Part shown: positions 1 to 9,844 of the stretch, one piece after another | Position numbering within the stretch: the stretch's first letter is position 1 | Layout of the letters: the number at the start of each line of letters is the position of its first letter | DNA from: Akkermansia muciniphila | Lineage (GTDB): Bacteria; Verrucomicrobiota; Verrucomicrobiia; Verrucomicrobiales; V1-33 | Direction of reading: 5' to 3' | DNA length: 42,079 bases | Assembly: GCA_945861415.1 (NCBI GenBank) | Contig: CAMAUV010000039.1 | Coordinates: forward strand, 1 to 42,079 | Made by a program: the position numbers and the translations under genes | Notes under the pieces: model-generated | Database searches by the model: none | Told to the model about the DNA's origin: nothing | The model's input: the letters and a program-made list of their open reading frames with translations, nothing else

Positions 1-60
1 CGCTTCCAGCGCTACACGGGCTTTAAATCCGGCATCATGTCTCTTTCGTTTGGCTTTCAT
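1..60 (-). CDS. Transposase OrfA, IS3-like, N-terminal 20 residues only
   Basis: An ATG at 58-60 on the minus strand opens a frame reading MKAKRKRHDAGFKARVALEA to the window edge. This is the familiar N-terminus of IS3-family OrfA proteins: a basic start, then a helix-turn-helix that begins with an FKA-V-LEA pattern. OrfA normally binds the inverted repeats and, fused to OrfB by frameshifting, catalyses transposition. Only the first 20 residues are visible, so neither activity nor the exact IS group can be judged. Confidence 0.6.
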   Translation of the reverse strand, partial: MKAKRKRHDAGFKARVALEA

Positions 61-148
61 TGGGTGGGTATTGCGTTCGCGGTTTCGTGCGCCAAGGTCC
101 AGCCCAATCATAGCTTAACCAGTGGCCTGGTTTTCGGGGTCCACCTCA
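1..148 (-). mobile_element. End of an IS3-like insertion sequence (runs off left edge)
   Basis: The minus strand from 148 downward begins TGAGGTGGACCCCGAAAACC, which has the look of an IS3-family terminal repeat (TGA/TGG start, then a C-run). 88 bases further in lies the start of a transposase OrfA-like frame. The flanking LTD/CotH reading frame loses similarity to its family exactly at this boundary and then stops within the element at 108-110. The other end, target duplication and OrfB lie outside the window, so the exact terminus is inferred from this single edge. Confidence 0.65.
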
Positions 149-3100
149 ACGCGCCAACGATGTCGGAGCGGAAACTGATGAGGTGGATTATGTCGTTGTA
201 ATTGTCCGGCAGTCTTCCCGCGGCGTTGATGGCGTGCTTCACTACGATCTCGTTCATGCCGGAGCGGCGCACACTCACGGTCCGCTGGGTGCCGCGGAAT
301 AGCTTGTCTGCGGGAAAGGCAATGCTTTCGCCGGCCTGCCCACTATTGCTGCGACTGTACATGCTGCCGCGCAGCCGGATCTTACCGTTGTAGAAGATCT
401 CACGTTCGTTGTGAATGATGGTGCAGCCGCGGCGGTGATTGCTCATCATATTCACCTGGCTCGCAAGTTCGGCGGCATCGGCTGCGGTGGTAATGAGGCG
501 GAGATTTTGTTTGGACGCCAGTGCGGCACCTTCGTTCACTTTGATCAGCGCGCGCGAGTTCGCGCCCGCTGCCGGCCATACAGCGGTTACCGGTATTCCG
601 GCGGCGTCTGCTGCTTCCATATAGAACTGCGTCACTGCGTTCGCCACCCGTCCCGGGATCGTGCCGGTGAAAATACCGGCCGTACCGGCCGTCATAGTCG
701 TCGTGACGAAAGCGGTGCCATTGACAGAATATTTAAGCGTAACGCTGCCGACGCCGTGGGAATCAGTAACGCGTGCGGTAACGGTGACAGGCTCCCCCGG
801 GTTCGGCACTGGTGGCGAATGGCGCACGCCGGTGAAAGCGGGACCGCTATTGGCGACGAAAACGGAGTTCTGCGCACCGGGCGTTCCGCTTTGCGCCGGC
901 AGAGTCAGGAGGAATGTTTTTGCCAACTTGTTATAGTAAAACTCCGTATGGAGCCAGGGGCAGCCGCGCAGCCACTTGGCGCGCAGCGAAATCGTATATT
1001 GCCGGCCATTGATCACTGGAACGAGCGACGCTCCCGACTTGAGGCTCGTTTCCAGTAGGTTGTGCATGTAAAGTAACGGACCGGAAGCCCGGAGCTGCAG
1101 CGCGGGATTGCCGGCATCGTTGAATATTCCTGATGTCTGATGATTCCCCAGAATGCGCCATGAGGGTGCGATGTTTCCGGTGAAGGTTCCGTTCTGGATC
1201 AGTTCAGTGCCCGGTATGGGGGTGTCCCTTACGGAGACGTCGTCCACGAGCACCTCGCCCTCTTCTAGCAGCCCCATACGGAGTTCATGGAAGGAGGTCG
1301 TAGCATTCGCGGCCGAAATGATGGTGGGCGAATAGATCGGCGTGGCCGCTGCAGCGGTGAACGTGTAACTCTGCCAGGACGAGCGGATGCTCTCGTCGCT
1401 CGCGGCCCAGCTTTCCGGCACGGAATTGTCGGCCTCAGGGTTTTTCAATTCGAGGCTGGAGCCGAGTCCGTCGGTGTATAGAGGCCACGGTTCTTTGTCG
1501 CGGTAGAAAACTTCATCCACTGCGTTGCCGAGCGCATCGCGGAGAATGATGCGCTCGCCGCGGTTGCTGAGTCCGCCGGAGAAACTTCCGGCGACCGGCA
1601 CGCCCGGATTCGCCGCGGCAAAGGCCGTCGCGTCCTGCGCCACGCATAGATAGCCGCCAGCTGGAATGACGGTGAGCGGCGGGAAGGTGAAACGGATACC
1701 GTCGCCCAACTCCCAGCCCGCAAGACTCACATCGCTGCCGGACTTGTTGTGCAATTCGATCCATTCCTCCGGGTTCTCAACATAAGGCAGGAACTGCGGT
1801 CGGCGGTTATACATGATTTCGTTGACCACCACCGCCGTGGGCAGCGTCACCTGATTCGCCGCGCCCGGCGTGATGTCCGCCGGCCCTTCCGCGGCAAGGA
1901 ATTCACCCGGATCGCCGCCGGCAACCGGCGGACGGCGCAGTTGATGCTTCTGCGCCTTTTGCAGCACGGCATCCAAGACTGTCGACTTCCCCGCGCCGTA
2001 GAGAAAAACCTTGTCGCCATCCAGCGGATGCAGACCGGTGGCCGTCTCATTGAGCAGGAGGAATCCGCCCGCCGCCAGCGTCGTCGCGGGTAGCGTGTAG
2101 CTTGCGCCCTAGTTCGTTTCGATGACATAGCCGGTGAGAGTCAGCGGCGTGGTGCCGTGGTTGAAGAGTTCGATCCACCAGATCTCCTGTTCGTCGTCCG
2201 TGACTTCATTGATTACCAGTGGAAGCACCGGCGGGCGGACCGAACCGCCGGGGCCGGCGATACGTGTGCCGAAGACTTCAATTTCATTCAGCCCGACGTT
2301 TACGGTGTAGCTGGAAGTAAGCGCCTCGAACTTCAAATACCTCGCCGTCACCGGCGTCAGTCCGTTCGCTGAAGTGAACGAGTCCCCCGGGATCGGTGCC
2401 TGGCCGGTGCGCGTGGTCAGCGTGCTGTTCAGAATCTGCACGGGACTGACCGGCTGATTCGATCCATCCACTGACGAGGACGCAACTAGCGTGAAGTTCG
2501 CCGTGCCGCGGTCGTTGGACTGTGTGTTGTGGGTGTTGCGCAGGAGAACTTGGCTAATCTCTACCGGGCTGCCGAGGTCGAGCACGAAGTGCTCATTCGT
2601 GATCCCTTCGCGGCCCAGCCAATAGCTGTAGCCAAAGAGATCGCCCGCCGAGCCATCGGTCACATTGAGCGCGGAGAAATCATTTGGCACCGTGCCGCCG
2701 TTAAACGCCAGATTAGGATACGCCCCGCTGCCCCCGATGACCGCTGCCCCGAGCGCGAGATTTTTCGCCGCTGCATCAGTCGGCAGCTTGAATCCCGTCG
2801 CGATGTGCCCCACCTGAGAGGCATCCATCGGTCCGTGCCAGAAGGCGACTTCATCAATCTTGCCGTCGAAGTAATTCAGCGCCGCGAGGCCAGAGAGACC
2901 ATTGCCGGAGTTAGACCCGATCATCCAACGCGTACCTCCAGTCCACAGCGTGCCCACACCCGCGGGCGTGCCTTCCTCCACGCCATTCACGTAGAGCCGT
3001 GCGGTTCCACTGTTCGTCGCGACGGCGGCGACGTGATACCATGTGTTGGCCCCCGCGACGGTGGTGCCAGTCACAGCTTTGGCAGCGCCGTCGAAGAAAT

Positions 3101-4010
3101 AATGTTCGAATCGACCTGTCGCCGTCATGCGGAGTTGATGCGACCATGCCGAAGCAGGACCGCCGGCATCCGAGCGCACGATGATAGACTGCCCGCGGAT
3201 CGTGTCCGGGCGCACCCACGCACTGATGGTGTAGGCGGAGGGATGCACGGTATCCGGCACATTTACAAACTGGGACGTACCACTAAAATCGATACACTGT
3301 CCGCTGCCGACGATGGGCGGAAACAGCGCTATATAGACCGGTGCCGCCACCAGCGTGCCATTAACCGCCTTGCCCGATGTGTCATTCGCGTTGCCCTCGA
3401 GTTTGTAATAACGCTGCAGCAGCCCCGGCACGACGCCCGGCACGGTCGTGCCGCCGTTGTTGGGATCAGTGAAATTGAACACCCCCGGCGTGCCGCCGAC
3501 TTCCAAACTGGGACGCCAGTTTTCGGGAGAGATGCTGTCGTGCAGTTCGTCCAGCTTCGCCAGCGTCGCGCCCGAACCGTCGGCCGCCACAGGCCACGGC
3601 CGCTGGTCATTGTAGGCGATCTCATCCATCCGCCGCCCGTTGTTATTCTTCAGCGTCACGCTCTCGCCGTCGTTATCCAAAGAGTTGAGCAGCGGCCCCA
3701 GCACGCCACTGATCCCCGCCGCTACCATTAACGCCGCCGGATTCTCCGCGATGACCAGATACCCGCCGCCCGCGATGATCGTTCCTGCCGGAAAAACAAA
3801 GTCCGCGCCTCCGTCCAGCCCCCAGCCGCTGAGATCCACGTTCACCGAGTTCTGATTCTTGAGCTCGATCCACTCGCCGCTCGTTTGCGCGGGAGTTGGG
3901 TTGTAGTGAACCTCATTGAAAGTGACCACGGAATCCACGCCGGCCATTGTCTCGTTGGCAGGCAGGAGAAAATAAGGCGTGAGAAAAAGAAAAAGTGTAC
4001 TTTTACGCAT
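149..4010 (-). pseudogene. LTD/LamG/discoidin-like/CotH-type surface protein gene, broken by in-frame TAG and IS insertion
   Basis: The frame starts at 4010 with a signal peptide (basic MRK, hydrophobic core, likely cleavage near residue 23). It continues with a lamin-tail domain (about 25-130), a LamG/concanavalin-like domain (about 200-385, with the typical ISAWV and NTWYHVA strands), an F5/8-type-C-like segment (about 410-580), and a second LTD. A TAG at 2109-2111 interrupts it. The same frame then resumes without loss of register (the TTG at 1974-1976 is exactly 45 codons on) into LTD sequence, a carbohydrate-binding-like region and the start of a CotH-like region containing KIRLRGS and DNYNDIIHLIS. 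Family similarity ends near 149, where the IS begins. The product would be exported and surface-associated. It is a paralogue in architecture of the intact gene at 18214-23217. Truncation by the IS is certain in effect. The TAG could be mutation or sequencing error. Confidence 0.85.
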
Positions 4011-4205
4011 ACCGGAAAGATACCCTTACCCGGCGGCAAGAGGAAGAAATTTATCGATCTGTTTGCAAACACGGTTGTCCTAAATCAGGCCAATATGGGC
4101 CGGGGGCGGAAGCAAGCAAACTCCCGCTATGAGCCCTATCCGGGACGCGACTTGCCCGGGCGGTCACGGCAATTGTTATTCTCAAAATTCTTGCGCGGAC
4201 GAGCC

Positions 4206-6917
4206 ATGTCGTTCAGAACCGGATCATTGAATCCCGCTGACCAAACTCCACTTCTCCTCACACCGGACGGCAGGCTCGTCTGCACAGAGACTTTGTCGCG
4301 GGATTTGGCTGCCGCCTTCTCCGTCAATGCGGCGGATGGCTTGCTGGCGCTGGCGGGAATGACGATACGGGACGCTCTGCCGGAACCTCTTTCGTTCTGG
4401 CGCGCATTCGGGCAGGAATATCTCACGCAAGTCTGCCATACTCCCCGCCTGCGGGAAGACGGCTGGACCACCGGGCCGCTCGTGCCGTTGGAAGAAAAGC
4501 TGGACGCGCTCATCGCCGCCGCGCCCTTGGTGGCAGGCATGGAGTTTCTCAGCCGCGCTGTGCTCGCCGAACTATGGGAGGAGCTGAATGGGGAAGTTGG
4601 AGCACGCATGGCGGCAGCGGCCCCGGCTGCCGTGCTGGCAGAGATTCATCCCTCGTGGCGTCTGGTGGGCCGCGTCACGCTGCACCTTGCGGAGAACAAA
4701 GGCAGTCCGGAGTTTCCCTTCGCTTTTCTCGCCACCTACAGTCAGCGGGTAGATGCCCGTGGGCAGGTTCAGCATCTGCATCTTGCCAAAGCGCTTCAAG
4801 GAAGCGCCGCGGCTGGAAACAAAGAAATGCTGCAGGCGCTTCTCGTGCCTCTGTATGAGGCCAGCGGCCACAGCGCGCTGCTGCGAAATTTGATTGAGAC
4901 ACGTCAGGTGTTTCAAGCGCTCGCATGGACGCCGGAGGAAGCGTGGCGATTCCTCCGCGAAATCCCCGCGCTCGAAGACGCCGGGCTCATCATCCGCGTG
5001 CCCGACTGGTGGCGCGGTGGGAAAACGGCGGCGCGCCCAGCAGTCACTGTCACGGTGGAGCGTGGCGAGCAGCGCAAAGGCATGGGCGTGGATGCGCTGC
5101 TCAAGTTCCAAGTAGAAGTCGCAATGGGCGGCCAGGTGCTCACACCGGAGGAACTCGCGCGCATTTTGGGAAGCGACGCCCCGCTCATTTCCCTGAAAGG
5201 CCAGTGGGTGGAAATCGACCGCGCCAAACTACGCGACGCGCTCGACCGCTGGCAGAAAGCCGCTGCAGCGAGTAGGAACGGCATCCCCTTCCACATCGGC
5301 CTGCGCATGATGTCCGGCATCGGAGGCACCGCAGGCGAAGCGGAGGAATTCACCGCCAGCGGCGACTGGGTCGCGTTCGAGGGTGGCGCACGCATGCACG
5401 AGCTGCTCGCCAAACTACGCGACCCTGCCCAGCACCTCGACGATGCAACCCCCGTGCCCGGCCTGAAAGCCACGCTGCGTCCCTACCAGCACACCGGGGT
5501 GAACTGGTTGCACTTCCTCGGCGGCATGGGCCTCGGCGCGTGTCTCGCCGACGACATGGGTCTCGGCAAAACCATCCAGGTCATCGCCCTCATGCTCCTG
5601 CGCCGCGCGGCACGGAAGGAGCCGCGGCCATCGCTGCTAATTGTGCCCGCGTCCCTGTTAGGCAACTGGCGGCGCGAACTGGAAAAGTTTGCCCCCGACA
5701 TGGAATTCCTCATCGCTCACCGTAGCGATCAGGACACCGCCGCGATGAAAAAGCTCACCGCCGGCACCCACCGAGCGTTGGGTCGGAACACCGTCGTCCT
5801 CACCACCTACACCATGTTAGGAAAGCTCGACGCCTTCTCCGAAATCGATTGGGACATAGCCGCTCTGGATGAAGCGCAGGCCATCAAAAACGCCGGCACT
5901 GGTCAGGCGCGCTCGGTAAAAAAACTGCGCGCCGCCTTCCGCCTCGCGCTCACCGGCACGCCCATCGAAAACCGTCTCGCCGATCTTTGGAGCCTCTTCG
6001 ACTTCATCAATCCCGGGCTGCTCGGGAGCCCGCAGGATTTTGCCCAAAAGACCGCGCAGATGGCCAAGGCCGCCACTGGATTCACCCCGCTCCGCCGCCT
6101 CGTGCAGCCCTACATCCTGCGCCGCATGAAGACTGATCCTGGCGTCGCCCCTGACTTGCCGGAGAAGATCGAAGTGAGCGCCTTCTGCCGTCTCAGCAAA
6201 CGCCAAGCCACGCTCTACCAGCGCGCCGTCAATGCGATGGCCAAAGAACTCAGCATGGCCGAAGACCCGACCCAGCGTCAGGGCGTCGTGCTCGCTTCGC
6301 TCATGCGGCTCAAGCAAATCTGTAATCACCCCAGCCAGTTCAGCGGCGATGCCACATGGCTGCCGGAGGACAGCGGGAAGTTCGACCGCCTGCGCGAGAT
6401 CAGCGGAGGCATCCGCGACCGCCAGGAGCGCATGCTCATCTTCACGCAGTTCAAAGAAATTACCGCCCCGCTCGCTGACTACCTAACCACCGTCTTCGCC
6501 CGCACCGGCCTCGTGCTCCACGGCGGCACGCCCGTGGCGAAGCGCGAGGAACTCGTCGCCCAATTCCAATCCCCCGACGGACCCCCCTTCTTCGTTATCA
6601 GCGTTAAGGCTGGCGGCACCGGCCTCACTCTCACCGCCGCAAGTCACGTCATCCATTTCGACCGCTGGTGGAATCCCGCCGTCGAAGACCAGGCAACCGA
6701 CCGCGCCTTTCGCATCGGCCAGACAAAGAACGTCCTCGTCCATAAATTTATCTGCGAAGGCACCCTCGAAGAGAGGATCGACCGCCTCATTAACGACAAG
6801 AAAGCCCTCGCCACCGACCTTCTCGGCAATGACGAGGGCACCGCTAAACTCCTCACCGACATGAGCAACGACGAGCTACTGCGCTTTGTGAGTCTCGACC
6901 TGAACCGGGCTGACTGA
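4206..6917 (+). CDS. SNF2/Rad54-family DNA-dependent ATPase (helicase)
   Basis: A 903-residue protein with the complete SNF2 ATPase core in the C-terminal half. From the chosen ATG these are: motif I DDMGLGKT (449-456), motif II DEAQ (555-558), motif III LTGTPIENR, RLKQICNHP, and in the second RecA lobe the VKAGGTGLTL segment, FDRWWNP and DQATDRAFRIGQ (about 828-839). The first 420 residues form the poorly conserved N-terminal region usual in bacterial SNF2 proteins. Such proteins translocate on duplex DNA and remodel protein-DNA complexes; the bacterial substrate is usually unknown. The frame is open back to 3885, but that part overlaps the start of the divergent LTD gene and looks non-coding, so ATG 4206 is preferred; ATG 4095 is the alternative. 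No SWIM-finger partner gene is adjacent. Confidence 0.93.
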   Translation: MSFRTGSLNPADQTPLLLTPDGRLVCTETLSRDLAAAFSVNAADGLLALAGMTIRDALPEPLSFWRAFGQEYLTQVCHTPRLREDGWTTGPLVPLEEKLDALIAAAPLVAGMEFLSRAVLAELWEELNGEVGARMAAAAPAAVLAEIHPSWRLVGRVTLHLAENKGSPEFPFAFLATYSQRVDARGQVQHLHLAKALQGSAAAGNKEMLQALLVPLYEASGHSALLRNLIETRQVFQALAWTPEEAWRFLREIPALEDAGLIIRVPDWWRGGKTAARPAVTVTVERGEQRKGMGVDALLKFQVEVAMGGQVLTPEELARILGSDAPLISLKGQWVEIDRAKLRDALDRWQKAAAASRNGIPFHIGLRMMSGIGGTAGEAEEFTASGDWVAFEGGARMHELLAKLRDPAQHLDDATPVPGLKATLRPYQHTGVNWLHFLGGMGLGACLADDMGLGKTIQVIALMLLRRAARKEPRPSLLIVPASLLGNWRRELEKFAPDMEFLIAHRSDQDTAAMKKLTAGTHRALGRNTVVLTTYTMLGKLDAFSEIDWDIAALDEAQAIKNAGTGQARSVKKLRAAFRLALTGTPIENRLADLWSLFDFINPGLLGSPQDFAQKTAQMAKAATGFTPLRRLVQPYILRRMKTDPGVAPDLPEKIEVSAFCRLSKRQATLYQRAVNAMAKELSMAEDPTQRQGVVLASLMRLKQICNHPSQFSGDATWLPEDSGKFDRLREISGGIRDRQERMLIFTQFKEITAPLADYLTTVFARTGLVLHGGTPVAKREELVAQFQSPDGPPFFVISVKAGGTGLTLTAASHVIHFDRWWNPAVEDQATDRAFRIGQTKNVLVHKFICEGTLEERIDRLINDKKALATDLLGNDEGTAKLLTDMSNDELLRFVSLDLNRAD

Positions 6918-7633
6918 GTACGACGGTATACCAGCAAATTGCTGTAATTCTGCAGGAACTGAGAGCCGGCGTGATCAACACAGGAGTCAGTTCGAGAACC
7001 CCGGTCAGGGCTTCCGTCTTGGCGGCACTGTTTGGCGTTCAACGTAATTGGCTATCATCTCCACCACCGCGCTCCAGTCCTTCTCGCGTCTGTGTTTCAT
7101 TCCCGGCAGTTCCTTGCCGAGTTCCGGCCAACTCTGGAACTTCCCCAGCGGAGCGCGCCTCCAACCACAGGCACCCAGCAGCACCCACGTCGCTATAAGT
7201 TTCCCGTCCTTCATCCGCTTAAGCGCGAGGGGTGCCTCCACTCAGTAGCAGTAGCGCGAAGCACAAAAAGCCGCGCTCATCAGCATGACCCTACTGCCCG
7301 CGCGCTTCAATTCGGACAGCGATTGTTTCTCCTCCCACTCCTTCTCAGGGACAATTGCCTTATCCTGCCAAATTGTTATGAGTCCCTCCATATCCTTTAG
7401 CGTCTTGAGCTGGCAGGACTCCGGAGGCTACGCAGTCCGGACGAAGCCTAGCTCATTTTTCCCACCGGCAGACCGAATGAACACCCGGAGAGTCTGATCA
7501 CTTTTCGCGGATTCTCAAATTAGGCAGCAGCCCGCGGCGGGAGATTCCGGGCACAAGGGAACCCGGCTCGTGTCCCTCATTCAGGGCCACCGGATCACCG
7601 GGACAATTCATTCTCCGTACCCTCAGCACGCAC
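6918..7633. other. 716-base stretch without a convincing intact gene
   Basis: Between the SNF2 gene and the sigma factor I see no intact gene, no tRNA and no clear terminator. The only protein-like signal is a minus-strand frame broken by TGA, listed separately. The region directly before the sigma factor (about 7500-7633) has no recognisable promoter or ribosome-binding site. Confidence 0.5.
7005..7391 (-). pseudogene. Possible decayed ORF of unknown function
   Basis: On the minus strand an ATG at 7391 opens a frame that meets a TGA at 7242-7244 and then continues in the same register (from GTG 7241) to a stop at 7005. The N-terminal half is charged (for example EKEWEEKQSLSELKRAG). The C-terminal half includes SWPELGKELPG and DWSAVVEMIANYVERQ. 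Amino-acid composition looks more like protein than neighbouring frames do, but I recognise no family and there is no obvious ribosome-binding site. It may be chance. Confidence 0.25.
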
Positions 7634-8368
7634 TTGCCCCCCACCAGCGGGCTCTTATTATCGCGTTCCTATTCCTTGAACGCTGAACCTTCCGACTTCT
7701 CTCTCCCTTCTGCCCGCAGCGCAGCGGCAGGCGCATTGCAGGAACTGGAGGCGCTGCTCACCGAGCCCGGGGATACTGCGGACGCCCAGCTGGTGGACCG
7801 CGCGCGCAAGGGGGACATGCAGGCTTTTGAAGAATTGATCACCCGTTACCGCGGGCGGGTCTATGGCATGACTCTCAATATGACGGGAAGTGACGCCGAT
7901 GCGCGCGATCTCTCGCAGGAGGTTTTCATCAAAGCATGGCGGGCATTGCCGGGGTTCGAGGCTCGGGCGCAGTTCTTTACATGGATTTACCGCATCACGC
8001 AAAATGTGGTAATTGACTGGTCACGGAAACGGAGGATTCGTCCGGGCACGGAGTTCAACGATGAACTGGCCGCAGCGCCGGAGGCCGCCGCCGTCACTGT
8101 GCCGCACGGTGAGGTGAGCCCAGACCGCGCGCTGGAGAACCGTGAACTTGGGAAGCGTATTAGGGAAGCACTGGCCCAACTCACCCCGGAGCACCGCGCC
8201 GTCGTCCTCCTCAAAGAAGTGGACGGGCTCAGTTACCAGGAAATCGCCGATACGGTTGGCTGTGCGATCGGCACGGTGATGAGCCGCCTGTTCAACGCGC
8301 GCAAAAAGCTACAGGAACTGCTCAAGGATGTCTATCCCGCTCGGGGCAGGCAACCATCGCCGGTATAG
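7634..8368 (+). CDS. ECF-type RNA polymerase sigma factor (sigma-70 family)
   Basis: A 244-residue protein. Sigma region 2 spans about residues 64-135 (FEELITRYRGRVYGM, then DARDLSQEVFIKAWRAL and the promoter-melting stretch FFTWIYRITQNVVIDWSRKR). Region 4 spans about 178-230 (LTPEHRAVVLLKEVDGLSYQ, then a helix-turn-helix with GTVMSRLFNARKKL). There is no region 1.2 or 3, as in extracytoplasmic-function sigma factors. It should direct core polymerase to a stress or envelope regulon. No anti-sigma gene follows, so control is not visible here. The start is uncertain: no ATG precedes region 2, so TTG 7634 is used; TTG 7676 is equally possible. Confidence 0.92.
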   Translation: MPPTSGLLLSRSYSLNAEPSDFSLPSARSAAAGALQELEALLTEPGDTADAQLVDRARKGDMQAFEELITRYRGRVYGMTLNMTGSDADARDLSQEVFIKAWRALPGFEARAQFFTWIYRITQNVVIDWSRKRRIRPGTEFNDELAAAPEAAAVTVPHGEVSPDRALENRELGKRIREALAQLTPEHRAVVLLKEVDGLSYQEIADTVGCAIGTVMSRLFNARKKLQELLKDVYPARGRQPSPV

Positions 8369-8769
8369 ATCACTGCAGGAACGCCTGCTTATTGGGGGTG
8401 AGCCGCTTCAACTCGTCAGCCGCGTGGCGGTGCCGGAATGCTACTGCCGGACCCAGGATCCGTTCGAGATGCGCAGACCTACCCCGGCGCAGCCGGAGCC
8501 AAGAAGACTTGCTTGAACGGGTAAGGGCTGCGGTCTTTTGTTGCCGCTACGCTGCCCGGAGAAGGGGCGAAAGACCCAAGCAGCAGCGAGACGGGACAAG
8601 TACGATCACAAAAAGACTGGATTCCCGGCGGGGGAAATGGGGTTCTGCGGAGTGTCATTCCTTAGAAATTATCTAAGCATAACATCGAAAACAAAAAATT
8701 TCCCAAACGAATGGGTCGTGGATTAATTACTGAGCGTATCACACGCAACCAGACACCCCCCAGCATACA
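8369..8769. other. 401-base intergenic stretch, AT-rich near its right end
   Basis: No gene-like frame is convincing. From about 8660 to 8740 base composition drops to AT-rich sequence, unlike the rest of the window. This includes the inverted repeat at 8661-8677 and suggests the promoter region of the metallopeptidase gene at 8770. Nothing identifiable lies between 8369 and 8650. Confidence 0.4.
8661..8677. promoter_or_regulatory. Small inverted repeat in AT-rich upstream region
   Basis: CTTAGA (8661-8666) and TCTAAG (8672-8677) form a perfect 6-base inverted repeat with a 5-base spacer, about 90 bases before the metallopeptidase start. It could be an operator or a chance palindrome; no second copy was noticed. 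Confidence 0.25.
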
Positions 8770-9462
8770 ATGTTTATTCCTATCCTACTGCTACTTGGCA
8801 CGCTGGGCCTTTCACTTTTAGCCTCATGGCGGGTTAAAAAGGTTTACCGGCAGTATGCCAGTGTGCCCGCCCGCTCCGGGGCCACCGGAGCACAGACAGC
8901 GTCGGCCATTCTGCGCGACGCCGGCATTTATGACGTGGAGATCGTCGAGCAGGACGGCATGCTCAGCGACCACTACGATCCGCGCCACAAACGCCTCGTG
9001 CTCTCCAGCATGAACTATCACGGCCGTTCGCTCGCGGCGCTGGGTGTGGCGGCCCATGAATGCGGCCACGCCATCCAGCATCAGATGGCCTACGCCCCGC
9101 TGCACTGGCGCATGGCAGCCGTTGGCATTACCGGCATCGCCAGCCAGGTAGCCATGTGGCTGCCGCTGATCGGTATGTTCACCGGTCTGCTTGCCCCGCT
9201 GACCGGCGCTCTCATTATGGCCGTGGCATGGGGCATCATCATGGTTTTTAACTTGATCACGCTCCCGGTGGAGTTCGACGCCTCGCGCCGCGCCAAGCTG
9301 GTGCTCGGCAACATGGGATTCATCCGCGATGATGAGATGCACGGAGTCCGGAAGACGCTTGATGCTGCCGCGTGGACCTACGTGGCAGCCTTCGTCACCA
9401 CCCTTGTCTACTTCATCTACCATCTCCTCCCACTCTTCACCGGCCGGAGTCAGGACGAGTAA
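8770..9462 (+). CDS. Membrane-bound zinc metallopeptidase, YugP family
   Basis: A 230-residue membrane protein. It has an N-terminal transmembrane segment (about 2-20), a soluble stretch carrying the zinc-binding HECGH at 96-100, two or three further membrane segments (about 115-160), the EFDASRRA element (roughly 177-184) that usually supplies the third ligand in this family, and a C-terminal membrane helix. Length and order match YugP-type neutral zinc metallopeptidases, whose substrates are poorly known but are probably membrane proteins. The next gene starts 22 bases downstream on the same strand, so the two are probably co-transcribed. Confidence 0.92.
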   Translation: MFIPILLLLGTLGLSLLASWRVKKVYRQYASVPARSGATGAQTASAILRDAGIYDVEIVEQDGMLSDHYDPRHKRLVLSSMNYHGRSLAALGVAAHECGHAIQHQMAYAPLHWRMAAVGITGIASQVAMWLPLIGMFTGLLAPLTGALIMAVAWGIIMVFNLITLPVEFDASRRAKLVLGNMGFIRDDEMHGVRKTLDAAAWTYVAAFVTTLVYFIYHLLPLFTGRSQDE

Positions 9463-9484
9463 ACTGCTCCCGGAATCTACCCGT

Positions 9485-9793
9485 ATGAATTGCCCCAAAT
9501 GCTCCGTCACTCTCTCCATCGCCGACCGGCAGGGGGTTGAAATCGACTTCTGCCTCCAGTGACGCGGCGTGTGGCTGGACCGCGGAGAACTCGACAAAAT
9601 CATCGAGCGCGCTGCCGCCGCCATCCCCCCGCCACAAGGCGATTACCGTCGCCGCTTTGACGACGACGATCACTACCGCCGCCGTCAGCCCTATCCACCG
9701 CCACAGCCCGGGCAGCCCTACCCGCCGCAGTATCAGCAGCAGCCCTATCCGAAAAAGAAGAAGAGCTTCCTACGCGAGATCTTCGACTTCTGA
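9485..9793 (+). pseudogene. Zinc-ribbon (zf-TFIIB type) protein with in-frame UGA at the fourth zinc cysteine
   Basis: The frame reads MNCPKC at the start (Cys3, Cys6), then IDFCLQ (Cys23), TGA as codon 26, then RGVWLDRGELDKIIER. In zf-TFIIB proteins the second pair is CxxC followed directly by GVWLDRGELDKI, so the TGA sits exactly where the fourth zinc cysteine belongs (TGC or TGT to TGA). The rest is undamaged: an acidic/Tyr-Pro-rich linker and the lysine-rich FLREIFDF end. The gene lies 22 bases after the metallopeptidase gene. The likely explanations are a nonsense mutation or a base-call error; recoding as selenocysteine is a remote possibility. Family function is unknown, with a presumed small cytoplasmic zinc-binding role. 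Confidence 0.75.
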
Positions 9794-9844
9794 TTCTGAT
9801 TCTGGCCCTGCCCCTTCTGGTTTCGGCATTCCAGCTTCGTCATT

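Noticed and set aside
2529..3731. A 400-codon plus-strand open frame opposite the LTD gene
   Set aside because: Arg/His-rich composition typical of an antisense frame; the minus-strand frame encodes clear LTD and LamG domains.
3885..4205. Longer N-terminus for the SNF2 protein
   Set aside because: The extra sequence overlaps the divergent LTD gene's start and is Lys/Arg-rich without family resemblance; ATG 4206 is a better start.
9560..9584. Selenocysteine insertion at the UGA of the zinc-ribbon gene
   Set aside because: The 5-base GC stem after UGA is easily expected in GC-rich DNA, UGA serves as stop in neighbouring genes, and no selenocysteine machinery is visible; kept only as a remote alternative.
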